DNA of 64,000 nt from Rhodococcus xishaensis (GTDB taxonomy: Bacteria; Actinomycetota; Actinomycetes; Mycobacteriales; Mycobacteriaceae): positions 186,001-250,000 of the forward strand of contig NZ_RKLO01000003.1 of NCBI RefSeq assembly GCF_004011825.1. Reading direction: 5' to 3'. This document shows, piece by piece, positions 35,822 through 44,402 of this stretch. The position numbers and the translations under genes were made by a program. Each line of letters begins with the position of its first letter. Position 1 is the first letter of the stretch. The notes beneath the pieces were generated by a model, which saw only the letters and a program-made list of their open reading frames with translations, made no database searches and was not told the DNA's origin.

Positions 35822-35852
35822 TATTGACTGTCGATCAATAAGCTTCTACGCT
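35822..35852 (+). promoter_or_regulatory. Monooxygenase promoter overlapped by a 19-bp operator-like dyad
   Basis: TTGACT (35824-35829) and TACGCT (35847-35852) are 17 bases apart, a good SigA-type promoter. Its predicted start point falls at about 35859-35860, the A of the ATG at 35860, so the mRNA is probably leaderless. The dyad TATTGA-N7-TCAATA (35822-35840) covers the -35 box and much of the spacer, where the divergent TetR protein would repress. Confidence 0.65.
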
Positions 35853-35859
35853 CCCGTAC

Positions 35860-37470
35860 ATGAGTCTTCCGGTCACAGATACTTCCGCTCGGGTCACGTC
35901 CCCGCGCCAGGTCGGCACACTGATCATCGGCGGCGGCTTCTCGGGTCTCGGCGCTGCTATCAAGCTGGTCCAGGAGGGTAAGCACGACTTCGTCGTGCTC
36001 GACCGCGGCGATGACGTGGGTGGCACCTGGCGCGACAACACCTACCCCGGCGCCGCATGCGACGTGCCTTCCCATCTGTACTCGTACTCGTTTGCTCTCA
36101 ACCCCGACTGGACTCGGTCGTTCTCGCCTCAGCCCGAGATCCGGAAGTACATCTCGTCGGTCGCTCGCAAATACAAGGTGCTTGACAAGCACATATTCGG
36201 CTGCGAGGTTCATTCCGCGCGGTGGAACAATGAGACCGCTCGATGGGAGCTGAAGACCTCCAAGGGCGACTTCGTCGCGAAGATCGTGATCTCGGCGGTC
36301 GGCGTGCTGTGCGAGCCGTCGTTGCCCGACATCAAGGGCATCGAGGAGTTCGAGGGCGAGATCTTCCACTCCGCCCAGTGGAATCACGACGTCGATCTGG
36401 ACGGCAAGCGAATTGCGGTCATCGGAACGGGTGCGTCTGCCATTCAGATCGTGCCGGAGCTGGGGAAGACTGCCGCACAGCTCGACGTGTACCAGCGCAC
36501 GGCACCCTGGGTCCTGCCTCGCTTCGACCGCGAGTACACAACCGTCGAGCGTCTCGCGTTCAAGTACGTTCCCGGATTCCAGAAGCTGTGCCGCACAGGC
36601 ATCTACTGGGCACGCGAGGCGCAGGTCTTCGGACTCACCAAGGCGCCTGTCTTCATGGAGCCGCTGAAATTCCTGGCCGCGCAGCATCTGCGCCTGCAGA
36701 TCAAGGACGAGAACCTGCGCCGCAAGGTCACCCCGAACTTCCAGATCGGATGCAAGCGCATGCTGATCTCCAACAACTACTATCCGACGCTGACGCAGCC
36801 CAACGTCGACCTCGTCACCGAGGGCATCGCCGAGATCCGTAAGGACTCGATCGTCGATCGCAACGGCACTGAACGCGAGATCGACGCGATCGTCGTCGCG
36901 ACAGGATTCCACGTCACCGACTCCCCCACTTTCGCAAGCATTTTCGGAAAGGACGGGAATTCGCTGGCCGAGACGTTCGAAGCGGTCGGCATGCAGGGCT
37001 ACAAGGGTGCTGCGGTCGCCAACTTCCCCAACATGTTCTTCCTGCTCGGGCCCAACACCGGACTCGGCCACTCCTCGATGGTGTACATGATCGAGTCCCA
37101 ACTCAACTACATCGTCGACGCGCTCGAGACGATCGAACGCTACGACATCGGCACCATCGAGGTCCGCAAGGACGTGCAGCAAGCCTACAACCGCGATCTG
37201 CAGGCCAAGTTGTCAGCGAGCGTGTGGAACACCGGCGGATGCGCCAGCTGGTATCTCGACAAGCACGGCAACAACCCGACGCAGTGGCCGGGCTTCACGT
37301 TCCAGTTCCGGGACATCACCAGGAAGTTCGACCTCGACGCATACCGTAGCGTCTCCACGAGCGACCTTCCCGTCCCCGCAGTCGTTGCGCAGGGACAGGT
37401 GGCCGCCACCTCGGGCACCACCGACGCCGAGCCGACAGATCTTGACGATGACAAGGTCGCGGCACAGTGA
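35860..37470 (+). CDS. Flavin-containing Baeyer-Villiger monooxygenase
   Basis: This 536-aa FAD/NADPH monooxygenase has an N-terminal FAD Rossmann motif GGGFSG (about residues 24-29) and DDVGGTWRDNTYPG. The Baeyer-Villiger fingerprint F-x-G-x3-H-x3-W is present as FEGEIFHSAQWN (about 164-175), and the NADPH Rossmann motif GTGASA lies near 187. Such enzymes insert oxygen next to a ketone to give an ester or lactone. The operon also encodes an SDR and an esterase, fitting alcohol to ketone to ester to acid plus alcohol. The group resembles the MymA/LipR operon of M. tuberculosis. The start at ATG 35860 coincides with the predicted transcription start. Confidence 0.92.
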   Translation: MSLPVTDTSARVTSPRQVGTLIIGGGFSGLGAAIKLVQEGKHDFVVLDRGDDVGGTWRDNTYPGAACDVPSHLYSYSFALNPDWTRSFSPQPEIRKYISSVARKYKVLDKHIFGCEVHSARWNNETARWELKTSKGDFVAKIVISAVGVLCEPSLPDIKGIEEFEGEIFHSAQWNHDVDLDGKRIAVIGTGASAIQIVPELGKTAAQLDVYQRTAPWVLPRFDREYTTVERLAFKYVPGFQKLCRTGIYWAREAQVFGLTKAPVFMEPLKFLAAQHLRLQIKDENLRRKVTPNFQIGCKRMLISNNYYPTLTQPNVDLVTEGIAEIRKDSIVDRNGTEREIDAIVVATGFHVTDSPTFASIFGKDGNSLAETFEAVGMQGYKGAAVANFPNMFFLLGPNTGLGHSSMVYMIESQLNYIVDALETIERYDIGTIEVRKDVQQAYNRDLQAKLSASVWNTGGCASWYLDKHGNNPTQWPGFTFQFRDITRKFDLDAYRSVSTSDLPVPAVVAQGQVAATSGTTDAEPTDLDDDKVAAQ

Positions 37471-38312
37471 GTGAATTCGCGGGCAAGGTCTGCGTCGTCA
37501 CGGGCGCTGCATCCGGCATCGGCCGGGCGCTGGCCCTCGATCTTGCCCGGCGAGGAGCGAAACTTGCCCTCTCCGACAAGGATTCGGTGGGCCTAGCGAG
37601 CACCGTGCGTCAGGTCGAAGCGCTCGGCGCCGAGGTCAAGTCCGACCACCTCGACGTCGCCCAACGCGAGGCGGTTCTTTCGTACGCGGACGCGGTGGCC
37701 ACCCACTTCGGCAAGGTGCACCAGGTCTACAACAACGCCGGCATCGGCTTCCAGGGCGAGGTGGAACGCTCGCAGTTCGCTGATATCGAGCGCATCATCG
37801 ACGTCGACTTCTGGGGTGTGGTGAACGGCACCAAGGCTTTTCTTCCGCATTTGATCGCATCGGGCGATGGGCACGTCGTCAACGTCTCCAGTGTCTTCGG
37901 CCTGGGGTCTGTCCCGGGCCAGAGCGCCTACAACGCAGCGAAGTTCGCGGTGCGTGGATTCACCGAGGCACTGCGACAGGAGATGCTCGTCGCGAAGCAT
38001 CCGGTCAAGGTCACGTGTGTCCATCCGGGTGGTATCAAGACCGCGATCGCGCGCAACGCCGGTGCACCCGAGGGTGACGATCGGGCGGCGTACGCGGAGT
38101 TCTTCGACAAACGACTCGCGCGGACGACGCCCGAGGACGCCGCACGGACCATCGTGAACGGGGTACGTAAGGGCAAGGCGCGGGTGCTGGTCGGCGCCGA
38201 CGCAAAGCTCATCGACGCGTTCGTGCGGATCCTCGGCCCGAGCTACCAGCGGGTGGTCGCTGCAGTCGCAGCGCGTACATTTCCCAAGCCGACGACGGAG
38301 GTAACCCGATGA
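37467..38312 (+). CDS. Short-chain dehydrogenase/reductase (SDR)
   Basis: This 281-aa SDR has TGAASGIG at residues 12-19, NNAG at about 91, and the catalytic pair Y155 and K159 (YNAAK). The C-terminal extension of about 30 residues (VRILGPSYQRVVAAVAARTF) is common in SDRs of mycolata. Its GTG start overlaps the monooxygenase stop by four bases (GTGA), and its stop overlaps the esterase start (ATGA), so all three are coupled. The likely job is to make or reduce the carbonyl substrate of the monooxygenase. Confidence 0.9.
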   Translation: MSEFAGKVCVVTGAASGIGRALALDLARRGAKLALSDKDSVGLASTVRQVEALGAEVKSDHLDVAQREAVLSYADAVATHFGKVHQVYNNAGIGFQGEVERSQFADIERIIDVDFWGVVNGTKAFLPHLIASGDGHVVNVSSVFGLGSVPGQSAYNAAKFAVRGFTEALRQEMLVAKHPVKVTCVHPGGIKTAIARNAGAPEGDDRAAYAEFFDKRLARTTPEDAARTIVNGVRKGKARVLVGADAKLIDAFVRILGPSYQRVVAAVAARTFPKPTTEVTR

Positions 38313-39208
38313 GGGCGGTATCGCTCCCGCTGCCACTGGTAGAAGCGAGCCTGAAGCCGTTCTACCGGCTCGCGCTCAACGCCCGGTTGCCTTTCCGGGT
38401 GCAGCGCGCGCTGCTCGACATGGCCGCGCCTACCCAGTGGTTGCCCGACGGGGCCGTCGTGCGCAAGACCACGCTCGCGGGTCGTCCCGCCGAGCGCATC
38501 ACCGTCGGTGCCACCGAGCGGCCCAACGCGGTCCTGTACTTGCACGGCGGTGCCTTCACGATCGGGTCTCTGGCGACGCACCGCTCCCTCGCGGCCCACC
38601 TGGCTCGCGAATCCGGCAGCGTCGTCTACACACTCGACTATCGGCTGGCGCCGGAGCACCCGTATCCGGCCGGACTCGAGGACGCCGTCACGGCGTTCAT
38701 CGAACTCGCCACCGACCACGGTTACACGGCCGAACGCGTCGCGGTCGCCGGCGACTCGGCAGGCGGCGGTCTGGCACTCGCGACCACTCGACGACTGATC
38801 GACACCTATGAACTGTCGCCTGCGGCAATGGCGTTGATCTCGCCGTGGGCCGATCCCGGCTCCCGTGTTGTCCCGTTCGACCGTGATCTGGTCGTCAACA
38901 CCGCGTGGGCGTTCGCCTCGGCGGCCGCGTACCTCGGTACCGGTGATCCATCGGATCCCGGCTACGCACCACTCCATGGCCGTCTGGACGGACTGCCGGC
39001 GACGGTGGTCCACGTGGGCACCAGTGAGGTTCTGTATCCCCAGATCGTCGACCTGGTGACGAAGCTCGAAGCCAGCGGAAACCGTCTGCACTTCGTGGAG
39101 TACCCGCGACTGTGGCATGTCGCTCACCTACAGGCGTCGCTGTTGCGGGAGGCCGCCGACGCGGTGGCCGACCTTGGCTCGTTCCTGCGGTCGGCATTCC
39201 CGTCATAG
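38309..39208 (+). CDS. Alpha/beta hydrolase, hormone-sensitive-lipase family esterase
   Basis: This 299-aa esterase has the family oxyanion motif HGGAFTIGS (about residues 79-87), the nucleophile motif GDSAGGG (serine at about 151), an acid residue near VGTSEVLYPQ and the histidine in RLWHVAHLQ. It is the LipR-like third gene of the monooxygenase operon and could hydrolyse the ester made by the Baeyer-Villiger step. Its start is translationally coupled (ATGA). Its stop overlaps the stop of the convergent lipoprotein gene by six bases, so no terminator separates them. No signal peptide is visible. Confidence 0.9.
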   Translation: MRAVSLPLPLVEASLKPFYRLALNARLPFRVQRALLDMAAPTQWLPDGAVVRKTTLAGRPAERITVGATERPNAVLYLHGGAFTIGSLATHRSLAAHLARESGSVVYTLDYRLAPEHPYPAGLEDAVTAFIELATDHGYTAERVAVAGDSAGGGLALATTRRLIDTYELSPAAMALISPWADPGSRVVPFDRDLVVNTAWAFASAAAYLGTGDPSDPGYAPLHGRLDGLPATVVHVGTSEVLYPQIVDLVTKLEASGNRLHFVEYPRLWHVAHLQASLLREAADAVADLGSFLRSAFPS

Positions 39209-40117
39209 GTGCTCGTCGAGCCACCCACTCGCGGCGTCGGCTGAGGAGATCTCGCCACTGCGGATTCGCACCACCAAGTCGGTCAAATCCGCAGTGGTGA
39301 GCTGCTGGACCACGCTCAGCCCGTTGACGTCGTCGGCGCGCAGCACATTGCTGCGATACAGCGGCACGACGTTTTGCGCGGTGAATGTGTCCTCGGGGGC
39401 ATCGAGAACGACCACGCCGTCATCCTGCACGCCCGGTGCGGCGGCTGTGGCACCGCCGATCGGCGACGGGCTGACGATCAGTTCCCGCACAACATCATCG
39501 GTCGATCCCACCGGGACCACCGCCCGGAATGTGCAACCGTATTCCGAGCGCAGGCGCGAAAGCGCCAGTTCGTCCTCGTCGAATCCTTCGGAGGCATAGA
39601 GCGTCAGGCGCGTGCATTCCGGCTCAATGTCGCCGATCGCGCGGGCTCCGAGCCGGTCGGCCTCTGCGCCGGGCAGCACGAGCACTGCCCGGTCGTCGGC
39701 GGGCGCGTACTCGGAGACCGCGAGTTCACCGGGCAACGCCCTGTTGAGCATCTCGAACACGTCCTCGGCAGCGGTGACGTCGGCGTCGGGATCGAACCAA
39801 TGCAGCAGCCGCCCGGTGTAGTCCGGCACCAGCGACACCCGGTTCGAATCGAGCGCCGCCAGCCGGTCGGCTCGGTCCCCCAACCCCAGAACGAGTTCGG
39901 TACTACGCCCGGACGCTTCGAGCGCGCCGGCGTAGAGCCGGGCGACGAGCTCGCTCTCGACGGTGGCGGAGGCACCGACCACGACGGGCGGCGGCTGCAC
40001 GGGTTCGCTGACGCTGCTGCTGGTGTCGACACCGCACCCAGCGAGCATCGCCAGAACCGGAAGGACGGTGAGGCGTGTCGCGAGCCCACCTACGTACCGA
40101 GCCCGCTTCGGTGCCAC
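39203..40117 (-). CDS. lpqZ: LpqZ-like lipoprotein, substrate-binding (OpuAC-type) protein
   Basis: The 304-aa protein has a lipoprotein signal peptide with lipobox LAGC (cysteine 28). Its type-2 periplasmic binding domain resembles glycine-betaine/osmoprotectant binding proteins (VVVGASATVESELVARLYAGAL; DYTGRLLHWF). It corresponds by position and type to the LpqZ lipoprotein near kgd in M. tuberculosis. No permease or ATPase gene is adjacent, so it is an orphan binding protein in this window. It would sit on the outer face of the membrane. GTG 40117 is the start. Ligand identity is not evident from the sequence. Confidence 0.82.
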   Translation of the reverse strand: MAPKRARYVGGLATRLTVLPVLAMLAGCGVDTSSSVSEPVQPPPVVVGASATVESELVARLYAGALEASGRSTELVLGLGDRADRLAALDSNRVSLVPDYTGRLLHWFDPDADVTAAEDVFEMLNRALPGELAVSEYAPADDRAVLVLPGAEADRLGARAIGDIEPECTRLTLYASEGFDEDELALSRLRSEYGCTFRAVVPVGSTDDVVRELIVSPSPIGGATAAAPGVQDDGVVVLDAPEDTFTAQNVVPLYRSNVLRADDVNGLSVVQQLTTADLTDLVVRIRSGEISSADAASGWLDEHL

Positions 40118-40213
40118 GCCCCCGCCTCCGATCTTCCCGCGAACGGTCCCAGGGAACTTACCAAGGGCTCTGAATACCCAAGGACTGACTTCCCAAGGAC
40201 TGAGGACTACCCA

Positions 40214-41410
40214 CTACGGCGTGGTGACACCCTCATCCTTCGCGGCCTGCGCAACGGCCGCGGCGACCGCTGGGGCGACCCGCGGGTCGAGCGGGCTCGG
40301 GACGATCTTGTCGGCTGCGAGTTCGTCGCCGAGGACCGACAGGATCGCGTCGGCGGCCGCGAGCTTCATGCCTTCGGTGATGCGGCGGGCACCGGCGTCC
40401 AGTGCGCCCTTGAAGACCCCCGGGAACGCCAGCACGTTGTTGATCTGGTTCGGGAAGTCACTGCGGCCGGTGGCGACGATCGACGCGTACTTGCGAGCGA
40501 TGTCCGGGTGGATCTCCGGATCCGGGTTGGACATCGCGAAGATGATCGCGTCGGAGGCCATGGTTGCAATGATCTCTTCGGGCACCGTGCCTGCGGACAC
40601 ACCCAGGAACACATCAGCGCCATCGAGTGCCTCGACGATCCCGCCCGTGCGGGCTGCGGGGTTGGTCCGGGCAGCGAGGTCCGCCTTGATCTCGTTGAGG
40701 TCGCTGCGATCCGACGACAGAATGCCCTTCGAGTCGAGCACGGTCACGTCGTAGACCCCGGCAGCGAGCAGGATGTTGGCGCATGCGACGCCAGCGGCGC
40801 CGGCGCCGGAGATCACCACCCGCAGACCCTCGATGTCACGCCCCCGAACCTTGGCGGCACCACGCAATGCGGCGAGCGCGACGATTGCGGTGCCGTGCTG
40901 GTCGTCGTGCATGACCGGGCAGTCCAGCGCTTCGATGACGCGCTGCTCGATCTCGAAGCAACGCGGCGCCGAGATGTCCTCGAGGTTGACTGCGCCGAAA
41001 CTCGGACGCAGCCGCACCAGCGTCTCGACGATCTCGTCCGGATCCTTGGTGTCGAGTACGAGCGGGATGGAGTTGAGGTCAGCGAAGTTCTTGAACAGCG
41101 CCGACTTGCCCTCCATCACCGGCAGCGAGGCACGGGCACCGATGTCGCCGAGCCCGAGGACGGCCGAGCCGTCACTGACGACGACGACCAGGCGGTTGGT
41201 CCACGTGTAGCGATCGGCGAGCGCGTCGTCCGCATGAATCGCTCGGCTGACTTGCGCGACGCCGGGGGTGTACGCGATCGACAACGCACGCTGGGAATCG
41301 AGGGGAGCGGTGGTCTCTACAGAGAGCTTGCCACCGATATGACCCGCGAAAATCTCGTCGTCGGTTATATCGACCTTAGGCGTAACGGAAGCTTCAGACA
41401 CAGTGGACAC
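40214..41410 (-). CDS. mez: NAD(P)-dependent malic enzyme
   Basis: This 398-aa small-type malic enzyme oxidatively decarboxylates malate to pyruvate. The catalytic region includes AYTPGVAQVSRAI, GLGDIGARASLPVMEGKSALFK, the metal-binding segment EDISAPRCFEIE and HDDQHGTAIV. The nucleotide-binding domain carries GAGAAGVACANILL. There is no phosphotransacetylase extension. GTG 41410 has GAGGAG seven bases upstream. The 382-base stretch upstream is unusually long for this window and contains several dyads. With kgd nearby, the enzyme sits at the malate/pyruvate node. NAD against NADP preference cannot be decided by eye, and the symbol is given by family only. Confidence 0.92.
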   Translation of the reverse strand: MSTVSEASVTPKVDITDDEIFAGHIGGKLSVETTAPLDSQRALSIAYTPGVAQVSRAIHADDALADRYTWTNRLVVVVSDGSAVLGLGDIGARASLPVMEGKSALFKNFADLNSIPLVLDTKDPDEIVETLVRLRPSFGAVNLEDISAPRCFEIEQRVIEALDCPVMHDDQHGTAIVALAALRGAAKVRGRDIEGLRVVISGAGAAGVACANILLAAGVYDVTVLDSKGILSSDRSDLNEIKADLAARTNPAARTGGIVEALDGADVFLGVSAGTVPEEIIATMASDAIIFAMSNPDPEIHPDIARKYASIVATGRSDFPNQINNVLAFPGVFKGALDAGARRITEGMKLAAADAILSVLGDELAADKIVPSPLDPRVAPAVAAAVAQAAKDEGVTTP

Positions 41411-41792
41411 GATGACACTCCTCTAGATGCCAGACTCACTCGGGTCCTGGTTACTGAGAAGTAACCGTGTCGACGGGGTGAAATCGACAGGTACTTCCAA
41501 CACAGGACTGCTTCGGTTGCAGCTACCGGGGCGCGCGATTGGCTGCACTACTGCCGGAGCGTGTGACGGCGCCGGGCAGGGTGGGCCCTGGCACAGGTTC
41601 TGCCACCTGGAACCCCCGCGAAGGGCGGTAGCACCCACGCGAGAGTGCAGTAATTCTGCATCATCCGGGGACCGGAATCAAATCCGTCAGATCGGTCTCG
41701 ACCTCACCGAAAACCCTTACCTACCTGTGAGGATGCACTCTGCATGCCCAGCGCGGCTCGCCCCATCGAGCTGGATCCGTTACACCCGCTGG
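41411..41792 (-). other. Long upstream region of malic enzyme with several dyads; no gene seen
   Basis: This 382-base stretch has no credible coding sequence. It contains a perfect palindromic hairpin GGTTACTGAGAAGTAACC (41449-41466), the hairpin TGGCA-N7-TGCCA (41589-41605), and TGCAG-TAATT-CTGCA (41646-41660). Both flanking genes are on the minus strand, so it is the leader and promoter region of the malic enzyme gene. It does not match any riboswitch consensus I can recall. The first palindrome, about 40 bases before the start codon, could be an operator or an RNA hairpin. Confidence 0.55.
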
Positions 41793-42113
41793 TCACGTCC
41801 ACCACTGCGTCCAAAGCAGCAAGCCGGCAACCAGGAGAACAGCCATCGATGCGAGCACGGACGCACCCCCGCGCAGGCGATCGGCAGCGACCTGGAGACC
41901 CACCGCGACGGTGCTTGCGACGACGTGAGCGGTGATCAAGTCGCCGCCCGGGCCCGGGAAGTCCCGACTGGTCGCCAGATACGCGACGAAGACGGCGGCG
42001 ATTGTCGCGGCCAGGACTCCACCGGCCGCGATCCCGGACAGTCCACGAAGCGCGCGCACTGTCCACGGGTCCAGCCAATTACGGGGCTCGTCACCGTATC
42101 CGTCGTAGGTCAC
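41793..42113 (-). CDS. Small conserved membrane protein
   Basis: This 106-aa protein has a polar N-terminus and three hydrophobic segments: SGIAAGGVLAATIAAVFVAYL, LITAHVVASTVAVGLQVAA and ASVLASMAVLLVAGLLLW. It is probably a small integral membrane protein with no recognised function. GTG 42113 was chosen because GGGAGG lies six bases upstream; a longer in-frame extension to 42188 is Arg/Gly-rich and lies inside the PHP gene. The start lies 23 bases inside the end of the PHP phosphoesterase gene, so the two are translationally coupled. Confidence 0.7.
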   Translation of the reverse strand: MTYDGYGDEPRNWLDPWTVRALRGLSGIAAGGVLAATIAAVFVAYLATSRDFPGPGGDLITAHVVASTVAVGLQVAADRLRGGASVLASMAVLLVAGLLLWTQWWT

Positions 42114-43047
42114 CGGTCGCCTCCCGTGTCGTCCCGTCCTCGACTGTCGGCTCGCCCACTGTCGCCGTGCGCCCTGGCGGCCCATCACCTGGCGGGACCG
42201 ACAGAACGGGCACGCCCGATGCGCGCGCCACGATCGCGTCGAACGACTCCGGAGTCGTGGTGTACTGGCCGAGCTCGATCGTCTTGTTCGTCCCGTGGTA
42301 GTCCGACGACCCGGTGACGATCAGATCCAGCTCGCTCGCGAGCGACCTCAGCAGCGCGACGTCGCGCCCGTCGTGGTCCGGATGGTCGACCTCGAGACCG
42401 GCGAGCCCACGGTCAGCGAGTTCGCGAATGTTGTCGAGTGCCAGGAGTCGCCCGCGTGACCGCGCCCGGGCGTGGGCGATGACGCTGACCCCGCCGGCCG
42501 CGGTGACCATCTCAACCGCTCGTTCGATGGGGGTGTCCTCTTTCTCGACGTAGTAGGGGCTGCGCGTGGAGAGCAGATCGGCGAATGCCTCGTCCACGCT
42601 CGAGACGACCCCGGCCTCCACGAGCGCTCGCGCCAGATGCGGGCGCCCGACCACCTGCCCGGCGTCGGCCATCACCGCGTCAAGGTCGATGGGCAACCCG
42701 TCCGCGGCCATCTTCGTCGCCATCGCACGGAGCCGCACCACCCGTTCACCGCGCAACCGCTCCCGCTCGTTTGCGAACTCGCGCGCGGTCGGGTCGAACA
42801 GGTAGGCCAGCAGGTGCACGGCGACGGGGCGTCCGTCCTCATCCCTGCCCTCGCACGACATCTCCATGCCCCGGACCAACCGGAGGCCGCCGGGCAATGC
42901 GGCGGCCGCCTCCGCCCAGCCGGCGGTGGTGTCGTGGTCGGTGATCGCGAGCACGTCCATACCGGCTCTGACCGCTGCCCGCACCAGCTCCGCGGGGCTA
43001 TCGGTGCCATCCGATGCGGTCGAGTGGGTGTGGAGATCGATACGCAC
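42091..43047 (-). CDS. PHP-domain phosphoesterase (TrpH / RNase AM-like)
   Basis: This 318-aa PHP-family metal-dependent phosphoesterase has the metal motif LHTHSTASDGTDSP at residues 5-18, ITDHDTTAGW at about 35-44, a later histidine in VIAHAR and the C-terminal SGSSDYHG. TrpH-type proteins have 5'-phosphate nucleotidase or 5'-3' exonuclease activity on nucleotides and RNA ends. The length and motif order fit TrpH. It lies between a SUFU-domain gene (42 bases upstream) and a small membrane protein gene. It is not linked to tryptophan genes here. Confidence 0.88.
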   Translation of the reverse strand: MRIDLHTHSTASDGTDSPAELVRAAVRAGMDVLAITDHDTTAGWAEAAAALPGGLRLVRGMEMSCEGRDEDGRPVAVHLLAYLFDPTAREFANERERLRGERVVRLRAMATKMAADGLPIDLDAVMADAGQVVGRPHLARALVEAGVVSSVDEAFADLLSTRSPYYVEKEDTPIERAVEMVTAAGGVSVIAHARARSRGRLLALDNIRELADRGLAGLEVDHPDHDGRDVALLRSLASELDLIVTGSSDYHGTNKTIELGQYTTTPESFDAIVARASGVPVLSVPPGDGPPGRTATVGEPTVEDGTTREATGDLRRIR

Positions 43048-43089
43048 CGGTCCAGTGTGGCAGGTCCCGGCGAGGTGCGCCGTGCCTTG

Positions 43090-43677
43090 TCAGAGCGCCG
43101 CCGCGCCGCGGTTCGGATCCCGGATGTCGATCCCGGCCTCAGCCCACGCCTCACGGAGGGCTTCAGCGCCACGCAGGCGCACCCAGGCCGCCTCGGTGCC
43201 GGTCAACGGCGCCACCTCCAGGAACTGCACCGGCTCGAGCGGCTCGGGCAGGGCCAGGTCGGGGATCTCGCTCGGGCCCAGCAGCACCGCAGTGAACGGC
43301 ACCCCCTTCCACAGCGGCTCACCCAGGTCCATCAACCCGTCCGGCTTCAGGACCACGCCCTCGACCGACGGCGCGGCCGCAAGAACGGCGAGCGTCTTGT
43401 GCACACCGGAAGCGACTCCCGCACCCCCGGTGAGGGTCAGAACCAGCTCGGCCCGGGGCCCGCGCGTGGGGTCGGCGACCATCTCGCTCGGGTCACCCAT
43501 CGGGTTCCGCGAGCAGCCCAGGGTCGCGTAGCGCACCGGTGTGTCACCTGCCCCGGGGTAGTGAAGGATGTCGATAGGTTCGACGCCGAGGAAGGTCACC
43601 GAGGCCGCGGTCGGCTCGGGCCCACCGATATGCCGGTCGAGGTGTGCGCGTACGGCGGGGACAACACTGTCAGTCAC
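43090..43677 (-). CDS. Suppressor-of-fused (SUFU) domain protein
   Basis: This protein of about 195 aa has a bacterial SUFU-like domain (PF05076 type) over most of its length. Recognisable pieces are VRYATLGCSRNPM, PRAELVLTLTGGAG and VPFTAVLLGPSEIPDL. Bacterial SUFU-domain proteins are of unclear function and are often found near polymorphic-toxin immunity genes. No toxin gene is visible here. GTG 43677 is the likely start; the frame remains open further upstream but that region is low-complexity. Function is not assigned. The family call is made by eye and is moderate. Confidence 0.68.
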   Translation of the reverse strand: MTDSVVPAVRAHLDRHIGGPEPTAASVTFLGVEPIDILHYPGAGDTPVRYATLGCSRNPMGDPSEMVADPTRGPRAELVLTLTGGAGVASGVHKTLAVLAAAPSVEGVVLKPDGLMDLGEPLWKGVPFTAVLLGPSEIPDLALPEPLEPVQFLEVAPLTGTEAAWVRLRGAEALREAWAEAGIDIRDPNRGAAAL

Positions 43678-43819
43678 GCATCCATCTAACACCCGGCGCG
43701 GCGACGGGTCCTCGGGGTGGCCGAGCGGACACCCACCCACCCCGGACGGACCAAACGCCTCCGCTGACGATCCAACGAACGACCAAGCGCCCGAAGCAAT
43801 TCCACGGACCCCGTCCCCG

Positions 43820-44308
43820 TCAGAGCGCGAGTCGGGCCAGCATGTCGCGGCCGGACTCCGCCGTCTTGGGATCGCAGAGCACGTCGTAGCGGGTGGCGAC
43901 CAGTTGCATGGTGGACGAGAAGTCCCGCGTACCACGGGTTGCCGCGTACGGGATCGTCGTAGAAATCAGCCCGAAGACGATTCCGCCCACGATGCCGACG
44001 AGCAGCGGCCCAAGGAGTCCGCCCGTGAAGATGCCGAGCAGCAGACCGAAGAACACGCCCAACCACGCGCCCGAAACAATCCCGCCACCAATGACTTTGG
44101 CCCAAGTCAAGCGCCCCAGTACGCGTTCGACCTGCATGAGGTCGACGCCGACGATCGTCACATCCTGGACCGAGAACTCCTGGTCGGACAAGTAGTCGAC
44201 AGCCCGCTGGGCCTCGGCGTAGGTCGAGTACGAACCGATGGGCCAGCCGGTGGGCGGCGTGGGAAGCCCCCGACCGGCACGATTCGGCTGTGAGAGTGGG
44301 TTCGTCAT
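43820..44308 (-). CDS. Membrane protein with general-stress-protein (GSP17M-like) N-terminal domain
   Basis: This 162-aa protein has an N-terminal domain of about 60 residues (IGSYSTYAEAQRAVDYLSDQ ... DVTIVGVDL) like general stress protein 17M. A glycine-rich two-segment membrane hairpin follows (VIGGGIVSGAWLGVFFGLLLG and GLLGPLLVGIVGGIVFGLI). The short C-terminus (RYDVLCDPKTAESGRDMLARL) is soluble. Related membrane proteins occur in most mycolata near kgd and mrp. It is likely a small membrane stress protein with unknown partner. The start at ATG 44308 is clear. Confidence 0.75.
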   Translation of the reverse strand: MTNPLSQPNRAGRGLPTPPTGWPIGSYSTYAEAQRAVDYLSDQEFSVQDVTIVGVDLMQVERVLGRLTWAKVIGGGIVSGAWLGVFFGLLLGIFTGGLLGPLLVGIVGGIVFGLISTTIPYAATRGTRDFSSTMQLVATRYDVLCDPKTAESGRDMLARLAL

Positions 44309-44402
44309 CGTCTTCGTCTCTCCTCCTCGCGGCGCGTGATGTGTCCGGTTCTATCGATCGTCGGTCCTGCTATCAATTGTGCCCGCCCCTGGTCGTGCCC
44401 GC

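Noticed and set aside
40171-40204. Short direct repeat CCCAAGGACTGA twice
   Set aside because: Two 12-bp copies in a short intergenic gap are too little to support a functional claim.
41521-41660. Cobalamin, SAM, glycine or ydaO-type riboswitch before malic enzyme
   Set aside because: Conserved core sequences of these classes that I can recall are not present; only unexplained hairpins remain.
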